In this document: in pieces, positions 33,423-44,955 of the stretch
Layout: each line of letters starts with the position of its first letter
Position numbering within the stretch: the stretch's first letter is position 1
NCBI GenBank assembly: GCA_011799875.1
Contig: CM022303.1
Location: 548,035,368 to 548,099,367, forward strand
DNA length: 64,000 nt
Direction: 5' to 3'
Source: Thinopyrum elongatum
Lineage: Eukaryota > Streptophyta > Magnoliopsida > Poales > Poaceae
Notes under the pieces: generated by a model
Database searches by the model: none
Told to the model about the DNA's origin: nothing
What the model saw: only the letters and a program-made list of their open reading frames with translations
Program-made: the position numbers and the translations under genes

Positions 33423-34152
33423 CTACTTCTTGTGATGCTTGCCGCTACTGCTCTGCTTGTGGCTCGATCCGACCTCATCGATTTCGGTAACGAGGCACTT
33501 CCTTATGTCAATGATCCGCCTGTGCATCTCATAGCATGTGTACACGCTCTTGGCCGCGAACCTGAGGTGAGGTTCATCCAGTTGCCGCATCCAGGCCCCG
33601 TGCCAGGATACAAGATGTGTTTTGTTGGCATCCTGCTTCATCTTTTTGTAGTATGGGTTGATGATGGCTGAGGCGAGTTCAACCAGGGAGTCCTTCTTCG
33701 TGCTGCCCCAGACCCTATAGTGCTCATGGATTTCGACAAGGTTCTTGCAGGCTAAGCCCGTAACACTGAGCGCTTTTACATCGTCGGTGGTTTCCACCGT
33801 AGCGAACTTGTAGTCGGTGCTGTTGACAAACCTGGCAAGACGGTCGCAAGGCTCTGTGGCCATGCAGTAGTGGTAGATGAGGACACGATGGCGCACACAC
33901 AACTGGGCGACGGCAACCTTCTGATCTATGTTGGGACGACCACCGGTGTACTGGAGGTCGATGCCGACCACCGGTGTACTGGAGGTCGATGCCGACCACC
34001 TTGTACTTGTCTCGAGCAAGCAACTGCTCAACGGTGTTGATGTAGTCATCCACCACGGCCGGGTCGATGGTGTACACCACCGAGAGATCCGTCTCCCTCG
34101 CATGGGTCTCCACTTTATGCTCGCTGAACTCCATTGGAGGGCCGCTAGACAT
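33423..34152 (-). pseudogene. 3'-5' exonuclease-like (WRN-type) gene, frameshifted
   Basis: ATG at 34152 opens MSSGPPMEFSEHKV and TIDPAVVDDYINTVEQLLA, leading into motif KVVGIDLQYTGG. A 28-bp unit (33938-33965) is exactly repeated at 33966-33993, which shifts the frame. The other phase continues with NIDQKVAVAQLCVRHRVLIY, YKFATVETTDDVKALSVTGL and AAKSVYTCYEMHRRI, and stops at 33423. With one copy of the unit the frame would be about 233 codons, a normal length for this grass family. Two DEDD-type positions look lost: DLQ where Asp-x-Glu is expected, and AAKSVY where AAKDAY is usual. It is likely catalytically dead even before the duplication. It lies inside the CACTA; nothing shows it is expressed. 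Confidence 0.78.
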
Positions 34153-34379
34153 CCCCTCTCTATGTGTCGTCGTGGGTGTGCTTGTTGTGTTGTCAGGCGC
34201 GATTGAAAGGTTGAAGAGACTAAGGTTATTATAATGGCTGCGGGAATTAAAGGGGAAGCCGGACGACCTGGAATATCGGCACACCCGGATGGCAGTTCTA
34301 ATTTGCAGCGCGTAACTCCATCGTGCCGCACGTAACTGCATCGCGTGGCGACGCGCGCGGCGCAACCGCATGCATATGC

Positions 34380-34690
34380 CCCCCCCCCCCCGACGTGATC
34401 GTGCGCAGGCCCAACCACTGGCAGAGTGCGCGTGGAGGGACGCGAGCAGAGCGCTCCATGGTTGCCTCAACGGTGAGCAACCATATATATGCATATAGCA
34501 GTTGAACACGCAAGGAAAAGCTGTCCACAAGCCGAGCGCGTGGAGGTACGCGAGCAGAGAGCGCCGACGGACAGCAGAGCGCGTCAACGGACATGAGCAG
34601 AGTGTGTCGCGACGCCTAATGGTGAGCACAGCATGCTGCGGCGCCTAACGACGAGCACAACGCGCCGAGGGACGTGAGCAGAGGCCGACA
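34380..34690. repeat. GC-rich degenerate repeats upstream of the exonuclease-like gene
   Basis: Recurring GCGCGTGGAGG(G/T)ACGCGAGCAGAG and shorter CGACGGACAGCAGAGCGCG-type units occur, preceded by a run of 13 C (34379-34391). No ORF is convincing. Confidence 0.55.
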
Positions 34691-34739
34691 CAGTGATACG
34701 TGGCAAATAAGAAGAACTGTGCGAGTGATGGCGGAGACA

Positions 34740-35100
34740 TCAAGCACGAATCAGATTAGAGTTGCGTGTGTGATACATGGCATACAGTTGATCCATCCGA
34801 GCTGTTTGTGATGGAATAAGCCGTGTGTGTTGTGGGCAAATGCTTGCTGGTATATAACCGTTTGCGATTGATGAATTCATCACCGACGGGTTACCTAGTG
34901 TGGTCCGTGTGCGATGTGATATGCTCTGTCTGCAGAACATCTATGCTCTGTGTACAGAAGAACAACATATATATACTTGTAATAGGACATGATTGCAAGA
35001 CCAAATTAAACATCCAATTACGTTATATAACAAATACCATAAATATTGCAAGGTTCAAATTCCAGCATTACAAGGCCCAAATTCAAAGATTACAAGGTTC
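34740..35100. repeat. Second CACTA left-end-like segment
   Basis: It shares with 32940-33262 the order GCGTGTGTGATA, CATACAGTTGATCC..GAGCTGTTTGTGAT, GTGTGTGTTGTG, AACAACATATATATA, GGACATG, and CCAAATTAAACATCCAATTA. It therefore looks like a duplicated or nested CACTA end placed between the exonuclease-like gene and the first F-box gene. No terminal CACTA motif was located in it. Confidence 0.65.
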
Positions 35101-35103
35101 AAA

Positions 35104-36322
35104 CTATTCAGGCACATAAAATTCATCTTCTTCAGAATCTTCTTCATGGATTATTTCTACGAAAGGATCAGCCACCGAGAAGTCATATACCGGCTTGATA
35201 TAGTGACTTCCAAATAATCTGTCATATGAAGGTACAAACTGAAATTCAGCTTGTGCAGAGCCTTTTCCATTTAGCTGTAGATGCCTGCGCTCTTTAGCAA
35301 TCCATTCACTTCTGCGCAGTAAATATAGGGCAAACCTCATTACCTTGAGCAACCTTGCTTTCTCAACAAAGAACCTGGCGAATTTAATTTCTGGTGTGGT
35401 GCCTCGGTACTCGTTAAAAGTAATTTCTATGAGATGAAGATCAAGGCATTCAATGGGATTGTTATATTCCCCAACATTTTCTACTTTCGGGCCTGCTAGT
35501 ATCTGCAAACAAAGACAACATATTAGTGCATAGCTGTAGATTTGAACACTTCGGGCCTCTTTGGATTTTCAGGATTTCTAAAATACACGAAAAGAGTGAA
35601 ATGTCACCTTCAATCTTTCATGATAAACTTTTATCACGAAAGCATGTCGGGCGAAGGAATAAAACGCGTACAACACTAGCATCTCAAAAAATATATGTAT
35701 TGAAATCCTCCAAATTTACATTAGAAATCATTCTACATTTGTCATTGTAATCATGGGTAAAAGTAACAAAAAATTGAGCTCCGTTGTGGTTAACAATTAA
35801 CAGGAAAGGAGCATCACCTCGATGTATAGCTTCTCCGTGCAAGGAAAGCATCTAAGGAATCTAACAACTTCATCCAGATCGGGGTCGACAGATTGTAGTG
35901 CCAAGATCTTCACTGTGCGCAGAGGCCTGGTCAAGCTTGTGGGAATCATTTTATGGATGACAGGTGAACATATAGATCAACAACAATTAGATAAAATATT
36001 CTGTCTGATAATATATAAGAAGGAGAAGAAGAAGACAGTTGTACCTGAATAGATAATGGTCCAGTAACAAGTTCGTTGAATTCAGCACATGAATAGCCCA
36101 ACACTGTCAATTTCGGTGCGTGAATGACCCTGATTCTTGTTGGACCTAATTTATCATGTACATACAATCTCTCAACGAAAGGCGCATTTTGAATGACAAT
36201 ATCGTGAAACACCTCAACTGGCAGCCTTGGGAGGCGCCATCAATGCACATAAATCGCACAGACATTCGTCGAGGTGATGTGGAGGCTACTGAACGCATCC
36301 ATCGCATGAAGACGAAGGTACT
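35104..36322 (-). pseudogene. F-box/LRR/FBD gene 1, 3' half (LRR end, FBD domain)
   Basis: This is the downstream half of the gene whose start is at 46484-47077. Exon 1 remainder, 36322-36045: after the LTR the phase continues LRLHAMDAFSSLHITSTNV, then a TGA at 36240-36242 interrupts before LPRLPVEVFHDIVIQNAPF and LGPTRIRVIHAPKLTVLGY. It ends at a GT donor. Exon 2, about 35952-35818, reads LRTVKILALQSVDPDLDEVV and FLRCFPCTEKLYIE; its 3' splice acceptor AG is not evident. Exon 3, 35502-35104, is an FBD domain (NPIECLDLHLIEITFNEY, EIKFARFFVEKARLLKVMRF). Such proteins are SCF ubiquitin-ligase substrate adaptors. This copy is dead: split by Gypsy F, with a stop and an upstream frameshift. Confidence 0.82.
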
Positions 36323-37834
36323 TGATGACCCACAAGTATAGGGGATCTATCATAGTCCTTTCGATAAGTAAGAGTGTCGAACCCAATGAGGAGCAGAAGG
36401 AAATGACAAGCGGTTTTCAGCAAGGTATTCTCTGCAAGCACTGAAATTATCGGTAACAGATAGTTGTGTGATAAGATAATTCGTAATGGGTAACAAGTAA
36501 GAAAAGTAAACAAGGTGTAGCAAGGTGGCCCAATCCTTTTTGTAGCAAAGGACAAGCTTGGACAAATTCTTATATAAAGCAAAGCGCTCCCGAGGACACA
36601 TGGGAATTGTTGTCAAGCTAGTTTTTATCTTGCTCATATGATTCCCGTTCGTTACTTTGATAATTTGATATGTGGGTGGACCGGTGCTTGGGTGTTGTCC
36701 TTCCTTGGACAAGCCTCCCACTTATGATTAACCCCTCTCGCAAGCATCTGCAACTACGAAAGAAGAATTAAGGTAAACCTAACCATAGCATGAAACATAT
36801 GGATCCAAATCAGCCCCTTATGAAGCAACGCATAAACTAGGGTATAAGCTTCTATCACTCTAGCAACCCATCATCTACTTATTACTTCCCAATGCCTTCC
36901 CCTAGGCCAAAATCATGGTGAAGTGTCATGTAGTCGACGTTCACATAACACCACTAACATACATCTCATCAAAATATCGAACGAATACCAAATTCACATG
37001 ATTACTTATAACAAGACTTCTCCCATGTCCTCAGGAACAAATGTAACTACTCACAAAGCATATTCATGTTCATAATAAGAGGAGTATTAATTATCATTAA
37101 GGATCTGAAAATATAATCTTCCACCGGATAAACCAACTAGCATCAACTACAAGGGGTAATCAACACTACTAGCAACCCACAAGAACCAATCTGAGGTTTT
37201 GAGACAAAGATCGGATACAAGAGATGAACTAGGGTTTGAGAGGAGATGGTGCTGGTGAAGATGTTGATGGAGATTGACAACCTCTCGATGAGAGGATCAT
37301 TGGTGATGACGATGGCTTCGATTTCCCCCTCCCGGAGGGAAGTTTCCCCGGCAGAACAGCTCCACCGGAGCCCTAGATTGGTTCTGCCCAGGTTCCGCCT
37401 CGAGACGGCGGTGCTTCGTCCCAAAAGCTTCCTTCTTATTTTTTCCAGGTCAAAACACACCATATAGCAGAAGATGGGTGTCGGGGGCCTGCCAAGTGGC
37501 CCACAAGACCGGAGGGCGCCCCCAGGGGGGTAGGGCGCGCCCTCCACCCTTGTGGATGGCAGGTGGCCCCCCTCTGGTGCTTTCTTCGCCCAATATTTTT
37601 ATATATTCCAAAAATAATCTCCGTGAAGTTTCAGGACTTTTGGAGTTGTGCAGAATAGGTCTCTAATATTTGCTCCTTTTTCAGTCCAGAATTCCAGCTG
37701 CCGGCATTCTCCCTCTTCATGTAAACCTTATAAAATAAGAGAGAAAAGGCATAAGTATTGTGATATGATGTGTAATAACAGCCCATAATGCAATAAATAT
37801 CAATATAAAAGCATGATGCAAAATGGACGTATCA
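36323..37834 (-). repeat. 3' LTR of element F
   Basis: It begins TGATGACCCACAAGTATAGG and ends ATGGACGTATCA. It is collinear with 44956-46478 and with the two halves of the element D LTR. Confidence 0.93.
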
Positions 37835-39400
37835 ACTCCCCCAAGCTTAGACCTCGCTTGTCCTCAAGCGAAAGCCGAAATCAAAAAATATGTCCACATG
37901 TTTAGAGATAGAGGTGTCGATAAAATAAAATATGGACATGAGGGCATCATGATCATCTTTAGACTAGCAACATATATTATCATATAATCTCTTATGCTAA
38001 AGTAATAATTCATTCACAAGGTAGAGCATGAATCGGAAACTTCAATGAAAACTAACAAACTATGATCTCAGTCATTGAAGCAATTGCAATTTATCATAAC
38101 ATCGGAAAGAGTCAATATAAGAGCTTTTCAGCAAGTCCACATACTCAACTATCATTTAGTCTTTCACAATTGCTAACACTCATGCGATACTTATGGGTAC
38201 AAAGTTTCAATCGGACACAGAGAAAGATAGGGGCTTATAGTTTCGCCTCCCAACCTTTTACCTCAAGGGTAATGTTAATAATAATACTTTATGATAACCT
38301 ACATCCGAGTGGATATATATATCCAGATCTCTCCAACACATAGTGCTTGCCAAAGCAAAAAGTGTAAAAAGGAAAGGTGAAGATCACAATGACTCTTGTA
38401 TAAGGGTAGAAGATAAAAGTAAAAGATAGGCCCTTCGCAGAGGGAAGCAGAGGTTGTCATGCACTTTTATGGTTGGATGTACAAAATCTTGATGCAAAAG
38501 AACGTCACTTTATATTGCCGCTTGTGATAAAGAACTTTATTATGCAGTCCGTCGCTTTTATTTCTTCCATATCACAAGTTCGTACAAAGCTTATTTTCTT
38601 CACACCAATAGATCATACATAATTAGAGAGAAATTTTTATTGCTTGCACCGATGACAACTTACTTGAAGGATCTTACTCAATCCATGGGTAGGTAGGTAT
38701 GGTGGACTCTCATGGCAAAACTTGTTTAAGGGATGTTTGGAAGCACAAGTAGTATCTCTACTTGGTGCAAAGAGTTTGGCTAGCATGAGGGGGAAAAGGC
38801 AAGCTCAACATGTTGGATGATCCATGACAATATAACTTCTATTCGGATATAAGAAAACATAACCCATTATGTTGTCTTCCTTGTCCAACATCAACTTTTT
38901 AGCATGTCATATTTTAATGAGTGCTCTCAATTACAAAAGATGTCCAAGATAGTATATTTATATGTGAAACCTCTCTTTCTTTATTACTTCCTATTAATTA
39001 CAACAATGACCAAAACTATGTTTGGCAACTCTCAACAACTTTTATTCATCATACTCTTTATATGTGAAGTCATTACTCTCCATAAGATTAATATATGATA
39101 TTTTTATTTCTTTTTATTCTTTCTTTTATTTAATTCCCTCAAGATCATAGCAAGATAGCAAAGCCCTCAACTCAAAACTACTCTTTATTATATATAACTC
39201 ATGGACTCGATTACATAGACAGAGATCAAAACAAAACTCAAAGCTAGATCATACTAAAAACTTTATTCTACTAGATTGAGATATAATCAAAAGGATCAAA
39301 CTAAGAAAAATGATAAAGGTAAAGGTGTGATGGTGATACGATACCGGGGTACCTCCCCCAAGCTTGGCAGTTGCCAAGGGGAGTGCCCATATCCATGTAT
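37835..39400 (-). other. 3' non-coding region and polypurine tract of element F
   Basis: AAGCTTGGGGGAGT (minus strand) sits against the LTR. The rest is AT-rich and closely related to 61593-62730 of element D (for example GGCCCTTCGCAGAGGGAAGC at 38429 and 62197). No gene is seen. Confidence 0.8.
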
Positions 39401-39733
39401 TTATGTCTCTTTCTTCGGGGGTGGTGATGATGGAGTTGTTGATGAAGTAGTGCCACACTTCGAGCGTAGGAGATGCTCCAATTTATGAATAATGCTCTGG
39501 AGGGTGATGATATGCTCTTGCAACAGAATATTTTCACGAGTGAGATATTTATTTTGCACACGAACTATTTTAATGATCTTGAAAGCTTCAATTTCAGTAG
39601 GGGTAAGATGATTATAGTATGGTTGAAGGATGTCTTCTTCTTCTGCAGCCGGAGCTTGATCTCCTATAGCCTTCTTGATCTTATCATCCTCGTTAGTTTC
39701 CCCAAGTTCTTCTCTCTTCATCTCTATCTTCAT
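39401..39733 (-). CDS. Small coiled-coil ORF downstream of integrase in element F, 110 aa
   Basis: The ORF has a charged N-terminus (MKIEMKREELGETNEDDKIK), an acidic patch (APAAEEEDILQPYY) and a predicted helical Leu/Ile heptad stretch (YLTRENILLQEHIITLQSII), ending in Ser/Thr/Pro/Lys. Position: between integrase and 3' LTR, same strand. I do not recognise the family; similar short ORFs occur at the 3' end of large Gypsy elements. It is short, so it could be chance, but the heptad pattern supports coding. Confidence 0.5.
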   Translation of the reverse strand: MKIEMKREELGETNEDDKIKKAIGDQAPAAEEEDILQPYYNHLTPTEIEAFKIIKIVRVQNKYLTRENILLQEHIITLQSIIHKLEHLLRSKCGTTSSTTPSSPPPKKET

Positions 39734-40241
39734 CAGCTAAGCATCGTCATCCCCATTGTTAGAGGAGGGGGAAGACATGAAGCCTGGCCTTGGAAACTCT
39801 GGCAGAAAACAGCTCAAAACGAAAATAGGAGATATTGTCGTGGTACGGTGGTCAAAACCTTCGGGAGATTATATAATGAATTTTTACCGACCAAAAGAAG
39901 TATTGTGCAAGAAAACGGAGTCCGGAGGGCACACAAGGTGGCCACAAGGCAGGGGGCGCGCCCAGGGGGTAGGGCGCGCCCTCCACCCTTGTGGTCTCCT
40001 GGTGTCTCTTTTGGAATATTTTTATTTTCCTAATTTTTTAAATATTCCAAAACGGAGAAAATTTGCTATTGGAAACGTTTTGGAGTCGGTTTACTTACCG
40101 TACCACATACCTATTCCTTTTCGGAGTCTAAAACATTCTGGAAAGTGTCCCTTATGTACTCCTCCGGTGTTACGGTGTTAATTATATTGGTCTCAACATT
40201 TATGGGAGTACCTGAGATATAATGTTTGATTCTTTGGCCGT

Positions 40242-41340
40242 TTACCACCTTCGGATTTGTGCCTTCGGTGTTGTTGATTTTGATGGCACCGGAACGATAG
40301 ACCTCCTCGATAATGTAAGGACCTTCCCATTTAGAGAGAAGCTTTCCTGCAAAAAAATCATAAACGAGTTGTATAGCAAAACATGATCACCTATATTAAA
40401 CTCACGCTTTTGTATCCTCTTATCATGCCATCTTTTAACCTTTTCTTTAAACAACTTGGCATTTTCATAGGCTTGGGTTCTCCATTCATCAAGTGAGCTA
40501 ATGTCAAATAACCTCTTCTCACTGGCAAGTTTGAAGTCATAATTGAGCTCTTTAATAGCCCAATATGCCTGATGTTCTAACTCAAGAGGTAAGTGACATG
40601 CTTTTCCATAAACCATTTTATACGGAGACATACCCATAGGGTTTTTATAAGCAGTTCTATAAGCCCATAATGCATCATCAAGTTTCTTAGACCAATTTTT
40701 TCTAGATCTATTAATAGTCTTTTGCAAAATTAATTTAATCTCTCTATTGCTCAATTCTACTTGACCACTAGACTAAGGATGATATGGAGATGCAATTCTA
40801 TGGTTAACATCATATTTAGCAAGCATTTTACGGAAAGCATCATGAATAAAATGTGAACCACCATCAGTCATTAAATATCTAGGGACTCCAAACCTCGGAA
40901 AAATAACTTCTTTAAGCATCTTAATAGAAGTGTTATGATCAGCACTACTAGTTGGAATAGCTTCTACCCACTTAGTAACGTAATCAACAGCAACTAAAAT
41001 ATGTGTATACCCATTAGAGGAAGGAAAAGGTCCCATATAATCAAATCCCCAAACATCAAATGGTTCAATAACAAGTAAACAATTCATAGGCATTTCCTGA
41101 TGTCTACTAATATTGCCAATTCTTTGGCATTGATCACAAGACAAGACAAACTTACGAGCATCCTTGAAGGGAGTAGGCCAATAAAAACCAGATTGCAATA
41201 CCTTGTGTGCAGTTCTATCTCCAGCGTGGTGTCCTCCGTAAGACTCGGAGTGGCACTTGTGTAGGATCTGTTCCTGTTCATGCTTATGTACACAACGTCT
41301 AATGACACCATCTACTCCTTCTTTATAAAGGTGTGGGTCA
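40242..41340 (-). pseudogene. Gypsy integrase of element F
   Basis: Starting near 41340 the frame gives the zinc-binding region (HKHEQEQILHKCH, GGHHAGDRTAHKVL, CDQCQRIG). The DDE core follows: Asp in FDVWGFDYMGPFPSS, Asp in LMTDGGSHFIHDAF, then SSGQVELSNREIK with Glu. A single TAG at 40772-40774 falls between ASPYHP and SSGQVEL. The C-terminal part (WAYRTAYKNPMGMSPYKMVY, KREFNIGDHVLLYNS) is open until a frameshift near 40350. It would insert element cDNA; the stop disables it. Confidence 0.87.
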
Positions 41341-41356
41341 TCCCAAAAGTAATGTC

Positions 41357-41998
41357 TTAAATCATAGAAAAACTTTTTCTTTTCTTGTATGTGAAACTAG
41401 GCGGTATAAATTTAGCAGCAATGTAATTAGCATAATCAGCATACCATGGAGTATTGCGAGAAGCATTTATGACAACTAATTGTTCATCAGGAAAGCTATC
41501 ATCAATAGGCAGTGGGTCATCAAGAACATTTTCTAACCTAGACAAGTTGTCTGCAACGGGGTTCTCAGCTCCCTTTCTATCAATAATATTCAAATCAAAT
41601 TCTTGTAACAAGAGAACCCATGTAATAAGTCTAGGCTTAGCATCTTTCTTTTCCAAAAGATATTTAATAGCAGCATGATCAGTGTGAACAGTTACTTTGG
41701 AATCAACAATATAAGATTTGAACTTATCACAAGCAAATACAACTGCTAAAAATTCTTGTTCAGTAGTAGCATAATTTCTCTGGGCACTGTCTAGAGTTTT
41801 ACTAGCATAATGAATAACATTCAATTTCTTATCAACTCTTTGTCCTAGAACAGCACCAACAGCATAATCACTAGCATCACACATAATTTCAAAGGGTAAA
41901 TTCCAATCAGGCGGCTGAACAATAGGTGCAGAAATCAAGGCTTTCTTAAGTATTTCAAATGCTTCTACACAATCATCATAAAAAACAAAAGGAACATA
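41357..41998 (-). pseudogene. Gypsy RNase H of element F
   Basis: The RNase H domain has [37 protein letters not shown] with catalytic Glu, and [12 protein letters not shown] with Asp. [12 protein letters not shown] follows at the linker to integrase. A TAA separates it from RT just upstream at about 41999. The frame is lost near 41375 in an A/T-rich run before the integrase zinc region. Confidence 0.85.
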
Positions 41999-42001
41999 TT
42001 T

Positions 42002-44142
42002 TTACAAGAGATTAGTGAGAGGCCTAGAAATTTTAGAGAAGTCTTTAATAAACCTCCTATAGAAGCCAGCATGACCAAGGAAACTTCTTATACCTTTGAT
42101 ATCTTTAGGACACGGCATCTTTTCAATAGCATCTACTTTAGCTTTATCAACTTCAATACCTCTTTCAGAAATTTTATGCCCCAAGACAATACCTTCATTA
42201 ACCATAAAGTGGCACTTCTCCCAATTCAAGGCAAGATTAGTTTCTTCACATCTCTGCAAAACTCGATCAAGGTTGCTTAAGCAATCATCAAAAGAAGTTC
42301 CGTAAACGGAGAAATCATCCATGAAAACCTCAACAATCTTTTCACAAAAAAATCAGAGAATATAGCAGTCATACATCTTTGAAAGGTAGCAGGTGCATTG
42401 CATAAACCAAAAGGCATACGTCTATAAGCAAAGGTACCGAAAGGGCAAGTAAAAGTGGTCTTTTCCTGATCATCTTTTGACACATGTATTTGAGAGAAAC
42501 CAGAATAACCATCTAGAAAGAAAAAATGTGTATGTTTGGATAGTCTTTCTAGCATTTGATCAATAAAAGGTAGAGGGTAATGATCTTTTCTAGTAGCTTT
42601 GTTTAATTTGCGAAAATCAATTACCATTCTATAACCTGTAACAATTCTTTGTGGAATCAATTCATTCTTATCATTAGGAACAACAGTAATACCTCCCTTC
42701 TTAGGGACACAGTGAACGGGACTTACCCATCTACTGTCAGCAATAGGATAAATTATACCTGCCTCCAGAAGCTTTAGTATTTCATTTCTTACCACTTCCC
42801 TCATCTTAGGATTTAACCGTCGTTGGTGATCAACGGCTGGTTTAGCATCATGCTCCAAATTAATTTTGTGCTGACATAGAGTGGGACTAATGCCCTTAAG
42901 ATCATCAAGAGTATATCCAATAGCAGCACGGTGCTTCTTCAGAGTTTTCAATAATTTCTTTTCTTCGTGCTCTAAAAGGTTAGCACTAATAATAACATGA
43001 TATATCTTCTTTTCACCAAGATAAGCATATTTCAGAGTATCAGGTAATTGCTTAAGCTCAAACACGGGATCACCCTTGGGTGGAGGAGGATCCCCAAGGA
43101 TTTCAACAGGCAAATTGTGTTTCAAAACAGGCCCTTGATTAAAGAATATTTCATCTATTTCCCTTCTTTCATTCATAAACATGTCATTTTCATGGTCTAG
43201 CAAATATTGTTCTAAAGGATCGGTAGGAGGCACGGCAATAGAAGCAAGACCAATAATTTCATCCTTACTAGGCAATTCTTTATCATGAGGTTGTCTATGA
43301 AATTTAGAGAAATTAAAATCATGAGTCATATCCCCTAAACCGACAGTAACAATATCCTTCTCGCAGTCTATCTTAGCATTAATAGTATTCAAGAAAGGTC
43401 TACCAAATATAATGGGACAAAAATCATCTTGTGGGGAACCAAGAACAAGAAAATCAGTAGGGTATTTTATTTTCCCACACAAGACTTCAACATCTCTAAC
43501 AATCCCAATTGGTGAAATAGTATCTCTATTGTCAAGCTTAATAGTAACATCAATATCTTCTATCTCAGCAGGTGCAATATCATTCATAATTTCTTCATAT
43601 AGAGTAAAAGGAATTGCACTCACACTAGCACCCACATCACATAAGCCATGATAACAATGATCTCCAATTTTAACAGAAACAACAGGCATGCCAACAACAG
43701 GTCTATGTTTATCTTTAATATCAGGTTTAGCAATCCTAGCAGCTTCATCACAGAAATAAATAACATGCCCATCAATATTATCAACCAAGAGATCTTTAAC
43801 CATAGCAATACTAGGTTCAACTTTAATTTGTTCAGTGGGTGTAGGTGTTCTAGTATAACTCTTACAAACCATAGTTGAAGCTTTAGCATGATCCTTTATT
43901 CTAACAGGAAAAGGTGGTTTCTCAATATAAGCTGTAGGAACAATAGGATCAACATTATAAGTAATAGTTTCTTCTTCAACTTTAATAGGTTCTACTACTT
44001 TCACTTCAATGGGAGGATGATATTTAAACCACTTCTCCTTAGGGAGATCAACATGAGTAGCAAATGATTCACAGAAAGAAGCTACTATCTCAGAGTCAAG
44101 TCCATATTTAGTGCTAAAATCACGAAAAGCATCGGTATCCAT
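42002..44142 (-). pseudogene. Gag C-terminus, protease and reverse transcriptase of element F
   Basis: 621 codons are open from 44142: linker, aspartic protease (HGLCDVGASVSAIPFTLYEE; CPIIFGRPFLNTINAKIDC), then Athila-type RT (VSPVHCVPKKGGITVVPND, TGYRMVIDFRKLNKATRKDH, FLDGYSGFSQIHVSKDDQEK, AYRRMPFGLCNAPATFQRCM). At a run of seven A (plus strand 42346-42352) the reading shifts into the frame 42322-42002, with the catalytic VFMDDFSVYG and GHKISERGIEVDKAKVDAI. The homopolymer makes slippage or a sequencing error plausible. Otherwise the enzyme region is well preserved. Confidence 0.88.
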
Positions 44143-44229
44143 AAAATATTTAACACAATCAAACTTAAGGTTTATACCTGACTCCTTACCTTCGTCGAGT
44201 TCCCAATCTTAAGAGTTGCATTTAATTCT

Positions 44230-44729
44230 TTCCAATAAATCCTATTTGAATTCAATATCCTTCTTCATAAAAGAACTAGTACAAGAAGTATCGAGCATGG
44301 ATCGATCATTATGAGAAAGCCGAGCATAAAATTTTTGTATAATAATTTCTCTTGAGAGCTCATGATTGGGGCATGAATATAACATTGACTTAAGCCTCCC
44401 CCAAGCTTGAGTGATACTTTCTCCTTCACGAGGCAAAAAATTATATATATATAATTCCGATCACGATGAACCAGATGCATAGGATAAAACTTCTGATGAA
44501 ATTCCAATTTCAATCGGTTGTAGTTCCATGATCCAATATCATCACATATCCTATACCATGTTAATGCCTTTCCCTTCAAAGATAAAGGGAATACCTTCTT
44601 TTTGACAACATCCTCAGGCATACCTGCAAGCTTAAATAATCCACAAACTTCATCCACATAGATTAGGTGCATATCAGGATGTAATGTTCCATCTCCTGCA
44701 TAAGGATTAGCTAGCGGTTTCTCTATCAT
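44230..44729 (-). pseudogene. Gag capsid fragment of element F
   Basis: 44729-44265 gives TLHPDMHLIYVDEVCGLFKL, VFPLSLKGKALTWYRICDD and LKLEFHQKFYPMHLVHRDRN. After an AT-repeat frameshift near 44450, 44436-44242 continues with EGESITQAWGRLKSMLYSCP and FYARLSHNDRSMLDTSCTSS. It is similar in plan to the gags of E and G. It is separated from the next ORF by a stop near 44210. Confidence 0.8.
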
Positions 44730-44930
44730 ACCCGAAGGAATTTCATAATAAATATTTTCAATAGGTGCAGTAGGTTGAGGAGCAACTCTTTACTCTGCTG
44801 GTCGAGGTGAAGATACCCCGAACAAGCCCCTCAAAGGATTATTTTCCATAGTAACAAGTGACAGTAAATTTCAGCACACTATATAAATGTTTCCTTACCA
44901 AATTCCACTTACCAAAGGCGCTTCACTCCC

Positions 44931-44949
44931 AGGCAATGGCGCCAGAAAA
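44931..44949 (-). other. Primer-binding site of element F
   Basis: The reverse complement reads TGGCGCCATTGCCTGGGAG, a two-mismatch version of the tRNA-Asp-type site, 6 bp from the 5' LTR. Confidence 0.85.
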
Positions 44950-44955
44950 GAGTCT

